This document shows positions 4,961-7,919 of a DNA stretch of 7,919 nt, piece by piece; position 1 is the first letter of the stretch; the number at the start of each line of letters is the position of its first letter. The stretch is from an uncultured Ardenticatenia bacterium (GTDB lineage Bacteria; Chloroflexota; Anaerolineae; Promineifilales; Promineifilaceae), in the NCBI GenBank assembly GCA_937858165.1, contig CALLZA010000785.1, forward strand, positions 1-7,919, in the 5' to 3' direction. The notes below the pieces were generated by a model. That model saw nothing but the letters and a program-made list of their open reading frames with translations. It was not told the origin of the DNA and did not search any database. The position numbers were made by a program, and so were the translations under genes.

Positions 4961-6102
4961 ACCCGTTAGATCTCCTCACGAACCTGCTCTTCGACTACAC
5001 CATCCGCACCGTGGCCCTTGGCGCGGCCGTGCTGGGCATCGTCGCCGGGGCACTGGGCACGTTTGCCCTGCTGCGCCGCCAGAGCCTACTGGGCGACGCC
5101 ATGTCCCACGCCGCCCTGCCCGGCGTCCTGCTGGCGTTTATGCTCACCGGCAGCAAGTCCCCCGTGGCCCTGGTGCTGGGCGCGGCCGTGGCCGGCGTGC
5201 TGGGCACGTTCCTGCTGCTGGGCATCACCCGCGCCAGCCGCATCAAGGAAGACGCCGCGATGGGGGTCATCCTCTCCGTCTTCTTCGGCTTCGGCCTGCT
5301 GCTGCTGACCTTCCTGCAACGCAACCCGACGGCCGCCCAGGCCGGCCTCAACACCTTTCTCTTCGGCCAGGCGGCCACCCTGCTGGTGCGCGATGTGGTC
5401 ACCATGGCCGCGTTCGGCGGCGCGGCGCTGCTGGTTCTGGTCATCCTGTGGAAAGAGTTCAAGCTGCTCAGCTTCGACCGCGACTTTGGGGCCAGCCTCG
5501 GCTTCCCGATGACCATCCTCGACGCCCTGCTGACCATCCTGCTGGTCATTGGCATCGTCATCGGCCTGCAAGCCGTCGGCGTCGTGCTGATGAGCGCGCT
5601 CATCGTCGCCCCGGCCGCTGCCGCCCGGCAGTGGACCGACCGCCTGAGCGTCATGCTTGTCGTCGCCTCGGCTTTTGGCGCATTGGCCGGCGTGGCCGGG
5701 GCGCTCATCAGCAGCCTGGGCACGGGGCTGTCCACCGGGCCGGTCGTCGTGCTGGTCATCAGCGTTATCGTCCTGGCTTCGCTGCTGCTCGGCGCGGCGC
5801 GCGGCCTCGTCTGGGAGTGGCTGCGCCGCCGCCGTAGCCGTCGCACGTTGCGCACCCAGAGCGTGCTGGCCGCTCTCTATGGGCTGGCCGCGCAACACGA
5901 CGAACCCGATCACGCCCACAACGTCGAAGTGCTGCGGGCCATGAACCGTTATCAGGGCGGCGTGCGCTACAGCCTGCGGACGCTGGCCGCCGAGGGACTG
6001 GTGCGCGAGGTGTCGCCCGACCACTGGGCTTTAACCGACGCCGGCGCAAATCGCGCGCTGGCCGAACGCAATGCCGGACAGGAGCATTACGATGCCGACT
6101 GA
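4957..6102 (+). CDS. mntC: Mn/Zn ABC transporter permease with C-terminal winged-helix extension (first permease)
   Basis: 381 residues. The ABC-3 membrane domain (about 15-285, eight or so membrane helices) carries the landmarks [19 protein letters not shown] near the start, [18 protein letters not shown] (167-184) as the ATPase-coupling region, and [19 protein letters not shown]. After the Arg-rich linker [11 protein letters not shown] comes an extra cytosolic domain (about 297-375) that reads as a winged helix: helices VLAALYGLA and [12 protein letters not shown], then a wing ending [15 protein letters not shown] histidine/acid cluster, QHDEPDHAH, lies at 313-321. MntC of Bacillus has a comparable DtxR-like extension. 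It should pair with mntD to form the channel. GAAAGG six bases upstream and a 4 bp overlap with mntB support the start. Confidence 0.94.
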   Translation: MNPLDLLTNLLFDYTIRTVALGAAVLGIVAGALGTFALLRRQSLLGDAMSHAALPGVLLAFMLTGSKSPVALVLGAAVAGVLGTFLLLGITRASRIKEDAAMGVILSVFFGFGLLLLTFLQRNPTAAQAGLNTFLFGQAATLLVRDVVTMAAFGGAALLVLVILWKEFKLLSFDRDFGASLGFPMTILDALLTILLVIGIVIGLQAVGVVLMSALIVAPAAAARQWTDRLSVMLVVASAFGALAGVAGALISSLGTGLSTGPVVVLVISVIVLASLLLGAARGLVWEWLRRRRSRRTLRTQSVLAALYGLAAQHDEPDHAHNVEVLRAMNRYQGGVRYSLRTLAAEGLVREVSPDHWALTDAGANRALAERNAGQEHYDAD

Positions 6103-6205
6103 ATTGGTTTTCCGCCTGCTGCTACTGGCCGTCCTGGCCGACGCATACGGAGTGGAATATCACGACTACGCGCAAACAACTGATCGACTATGGCCGCGAT
6201 TCTGA
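6092..6205 (+). CDS. Small ORF between the permeases, 37 residues, function unknown
   Basis: It reads [20 protein letters not shown] and then a polar tail ending DRLWPRF. AGGAG (6080-6084) stands seven bases before the ATG, a better ribosome site than that of most genes in the operon. It overlaps the mntC end by 11 bp and stops six bases before the mntD ATG. Residues 6-17 could form a short membrane helix. Third-position GC is high in the first half and drops in the second, so coding character is mixed. I do not recognise it. It could be a true small membrane protein, a translated leader that carries ribosomes to mntD (which lacks a ribosome site), or chance. Confidence 0.35.
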   Translation: MPTELVFRLLLLAVLADAYGVEYHDYAQTTDRLWPRF

Positions 6206-6211
6206 ATCACT

Positions 6212-7318
6212 ATGAGCACCTACCTCGAAATACAACTCATCGCCGTCATCGTCGGCGTCGCCTGCGCCCTGCCCGGCGTCTTCCTCGTCCTGCGCCGCAT
6301 GGCCATGATGAGCGACGCCATCAGCCACACCGTGCTGCTGGGCATCGTCCTCGGCTTCTTCGCCATCGGCTCGCTGGAGTCGCCGCTGCTGGTGCTGGCC
6401 GCCGCGGCCGTCGGCGTGCTGACGGTTAGCCTGGTCGAACTGCTCATCCGCACCCGTCTCGTGCGCCAGGACGCGGCCATCGGTCTCGTCTTCCCGGCCC
6501 TGTTCAGCGTCGCCGTCATCCTCATCTCTCGCTTCGCCCGCGGCGTCCATCTGGACGTGGACGCCGTCCTGCTGGGCGAGCTGGCCTTTGCACCGCTCGA
6601 CCGCGTGCTCGTGGCCGGTCTCGACCTGCCGCGCAGCCTGGTCGTCATGGGCGTCATCCTGCTGCTGAATGTGACCTTCATCGCCCTCTTCTATAAGGAG
6701 TTGAAGCTGACTACGTTCGACGCCGGGCTGGCCGTGGCCCTGGGCTTCTCGCCGGTGGTGGTTCACTACGCGCTGATGATCATGGTCTCGGTGACGGCCG
6801 TCGGCGCGTTCGATGCCGTCGGCTCTATCCTGGTCGTGGCCCTGATGATCACCCCGCCGGCCGCGGCCTACCTGCTGACCGATCGGCTGAGCCGGATGCT
6901 GCTCTACAGCGCCGCTCTGGCCGCGGCCGGGGCCGTCGGCGGCTTCTGGCTGGCCGTGGCCCTCGACGCCAACGTCGCTGGGGCCATGGCCGCCATGCTC
7001 GGCGTGCTGTTCCTGGGCGTCTTCCTACTGGCCCCCAGCCGCGGCCTGTTGGCCCAGGCGCGCCGCCGGGGTCGCCAGCGCTGGGAGTTCGCCCAGACTG
7101 CGCTGGCCATCCACCTGTTGAACCACGAGAACACGCCGCAGATGGCCGCCGAGTGCCGCGTCGACCACCTGCACTACCATCTGCGCTGGGAACCGACCTT
7201 CGCCACGACCGTCGTCGGCCAGGCGGAGCGCGCCGGTCTCATCCAGCGCAGCAATGGCGACCTGCGCCTGACAGCCGATGGCCGCGAGCGGGCACAGACG
7301 GCACTGGCCTATAATTGA
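6212..7318 (+). CDS. mntD: Mn/Zn ABC transporter permease with C-terminal winged-helix extension (second permease)
   Basis: 368 residues. The ABC-3 membrane domain (about 7-275) has VFLVLRRMAMMSDAISHTVL (23-42), the coupling region KELKLTTFDAGLAVALGFSP (162-181) and GSILVVALMITPPAAAYLL (204-222), matching TroD-type permeases. The long hydrophilic loop RFARGVHLDVDAVLLGELAF is usual for the TroD side. A basic linker (ARRRGRQR, 283-290) leads to a cytosolic winged-helix-like tail (about 291-366) whose end, GDLRLTADGRERAQ, mirrors the mntC tail; His clusters HLLNHE and DHLHYH lie within it. There is no clear Shine-Dalgarno before ATG 6212, so coupling to the small ORF just upstream is possible. 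This is probably the last transport gene of the operon. Confidence 0.94.
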   Translation: MSTYLEIQLIAVIVGVACALPGVFLVLRRMAMMSDAISHTVLLGIVLGFFAIGSLESPLLVLAAAAVGVLTVSLVELLIRTRLVRQDAAIGLVFPALFSVAVILISRFARGVHLDVDAVLLGELAFAPLDRVLVAGLDLPRSLVVMGVILLLNVTFIALFYKELKLTTFDAGLAVALGFSPVVVHYALMIMVSVTAVGAFDAVGSILVVALMITPPAAAYLLTDRLSRMLLYSAALAAAGAVGGFWLAVALDANVAGAMAAMLGVLFLGVFLLAPSRGLLAQARRRGRQRWEFAQTALAIHLLNHENTPQMAAECRVDHLHYHLRWEPTFATTVVGQAERAGLIQRSNGDLRLTADGRERAQTALAYN

Positions 7319-7340
7319 TTGTTGACGCGAGGTTCATGAA

Positions 7341-7738
7341 ATGGAGAGTTCACCCCCTGTCACCGCCGCGCGCGCACGGCTCAACCACAACGGCGCACGC
7401 CTGTTCCTCGGTATTGCCATCTACACGATTGTGCAGGCGACCGTCCTGTTCCTCAGTGCGGGCACGTGGCGCTGGCCCGCAGCCTGGGCCTACCTGGGCG
7501 TCTACGTGGTCTGCTACACGGCCGGACTGACGTGGGTGGCAATGGTCAACCCGGCGGTCATCAACGAGCGCGGCCGCCGCGCCGACAACGTCGAGGCGTT
7601 TGACCGCCGCTTTCACCGCCTCATGCCCCTGCTCATCTTCGGCGGCTTGTTTCTCGGTGGGCTGGATTTCCGCTTCGGCTGGTCGGCCGTGCCGCCGGCG
7701 CTGCACGTCGCCGGGCTGGCGCTGGTCGTCGTCGCCCT
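7341..7738 (+). CDS. N-terminal part of an ICMT-like membrane methyltransferase (3' end missing)
   Basis: The 132 complete codons ending at 7736 encode an integral membrane protein with hydrophobic segments at about 20-40, 47-68, 93-108 and 118-132. NPAVINERGRR (70-80) followed by EAFDRRFHRL and GLDFRFGWS is the pattern of the isoprenylcysteine carboxyl methyltransferase-like family (S-adenosylmethionine-dependent; bacterial members mostly without known substrate). The SAM-binding C-terminal half is missing because the library insert ends at 7738. The continuation in this frame (CLLYTSPSPRD and on) is translated adapter. GAGG (7329-7332), eight bases before the ATG, supports the start. It lies 22 bases after mntD with no terminator between, so it may be read from the same message. 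Confidence 0.75.
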
Positions 7739-7919
7739 CTGTCTCTTATACACATCTCCGAGCCCACGAGACCGTACTAGATCTCGTATGCCGTCTTCTG
7801 CTTGAAAAAAAAAAAACACAAAGCAGCGCACACACAGTATGCAGTCATCTCTCATAGTCAGTATGTAGAGCATCTCACAAAATGTGTACAATGTCTACCA
7901 GTGATCATTAGCACACTAA
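7739..7919. other. Nextera i7/P7 adapter read-through, poly-A and noise at right end (artefact)
   Basis: Not genomic. Tn5 mosaic end complement (7739-7757), Nextera read-2 complement (7758-7772), i7 index CGTACTAG (7773-7780, the published Nextera N702 index), P7 complement (7781-7804, exact), a 12-base A-run (7805-7816), then 103 bases of lower-GC sequence without coding character. This is the classic end of a read that ran off a short insert. Confidence 0.99.

Noticed and set aside
5086..6024. 312-codon minus-strand frame opposite mntC
   Set aside because: Gln/Asp/His/Gly-rich composition is the usual antisense of a Leu/Val/Ala-rich membrane protein in GC-rich DNA.
7319..7340. Terminator after mntD
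   Set aside because: The 22 bases hold no inverted repeat or T-tract, so the methyltransferase may be part of the same message.
7817..7919. Short open frames and GT/CA-rich words at the far right end
   Set aside because: They follow the adapter and poly-A run, so there is no template DNA behind them.

Overview
The genomic part of this window runs from 84 to 7738. Both ends are Illumina Nextera library sequence. Positions 18-83 are the P7/i7/transposase-end adapter in one orientation and 7739-7804 are the same adapter reversed, followed by a poly-A run and low-quality bases. The record is therefore an adapter-contaminated contig, and reading frames that extend into 1-83 or 7739-7919 are not biological. 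The insert is GC-rich, with strongly G/C-biased third codon positions, Gram-positive-style BdbC and lipoprotein-anchored secreted proteins, and short heptamer repeats between genes. This looks most like a Chloroflexota bacterium of the Anaerolineae type, probably a metagenome contig. That placement is a judgement from style, not proof.

Left part (84-1315): the last 25 codons of a probable GNAT acetyltransferase (+), a long perfect palindrome that can terminate both converging genes, then a minus-strand pair read from right to left: a BdbC/DsbB-type thiol oxidoreductase and a lipoprotein mono-haem cytochrome c whose start overlaps the bdbC stop. A promoter region with a hairpin separates this pair from the plus-strand genes.

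Middle (1316-2400): two single genes, a SnoaL/NTF2-like protein and a DinB-superfamily protein. Each is followed by an inverted-repeat terminator-like element.

Right part (2405-7318): a manganese (possibly Mn/Zn) uptake operon in the order regulator, binding protein, ATPase, permease, small ORF, permease (mntR-mntA-mntB-mntC-smORF-mntD, equivalent to troR-A-B-C-D). It has a strong sigma70-type promoter whose predicted transcript starts on or next to the ATG of mntR (leaderless), and a double palindromic operator lies over that start. MntR is expected to sense intracellular metal and shut down the operon. MntA captures the metal outside the membrane, MntC and MntD form the channel, and MntB powers it. 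Both permeases carry an extra cytosolic winged-helix tail containing histidine clusters. The start of an ICMT-like membrane methyltransferase follows and is cut off by the adapter.

I see no mobile element, CRISPR array, tRNA or rRNA. The least ordinary points are the compact leaderless promoter/operator of mntR, the winged-helix tails on both permeases, the heptamer repeats that supply the stop of mntA and the start of mntB, and a small ORF with a good ribosome binding site between the permeases.
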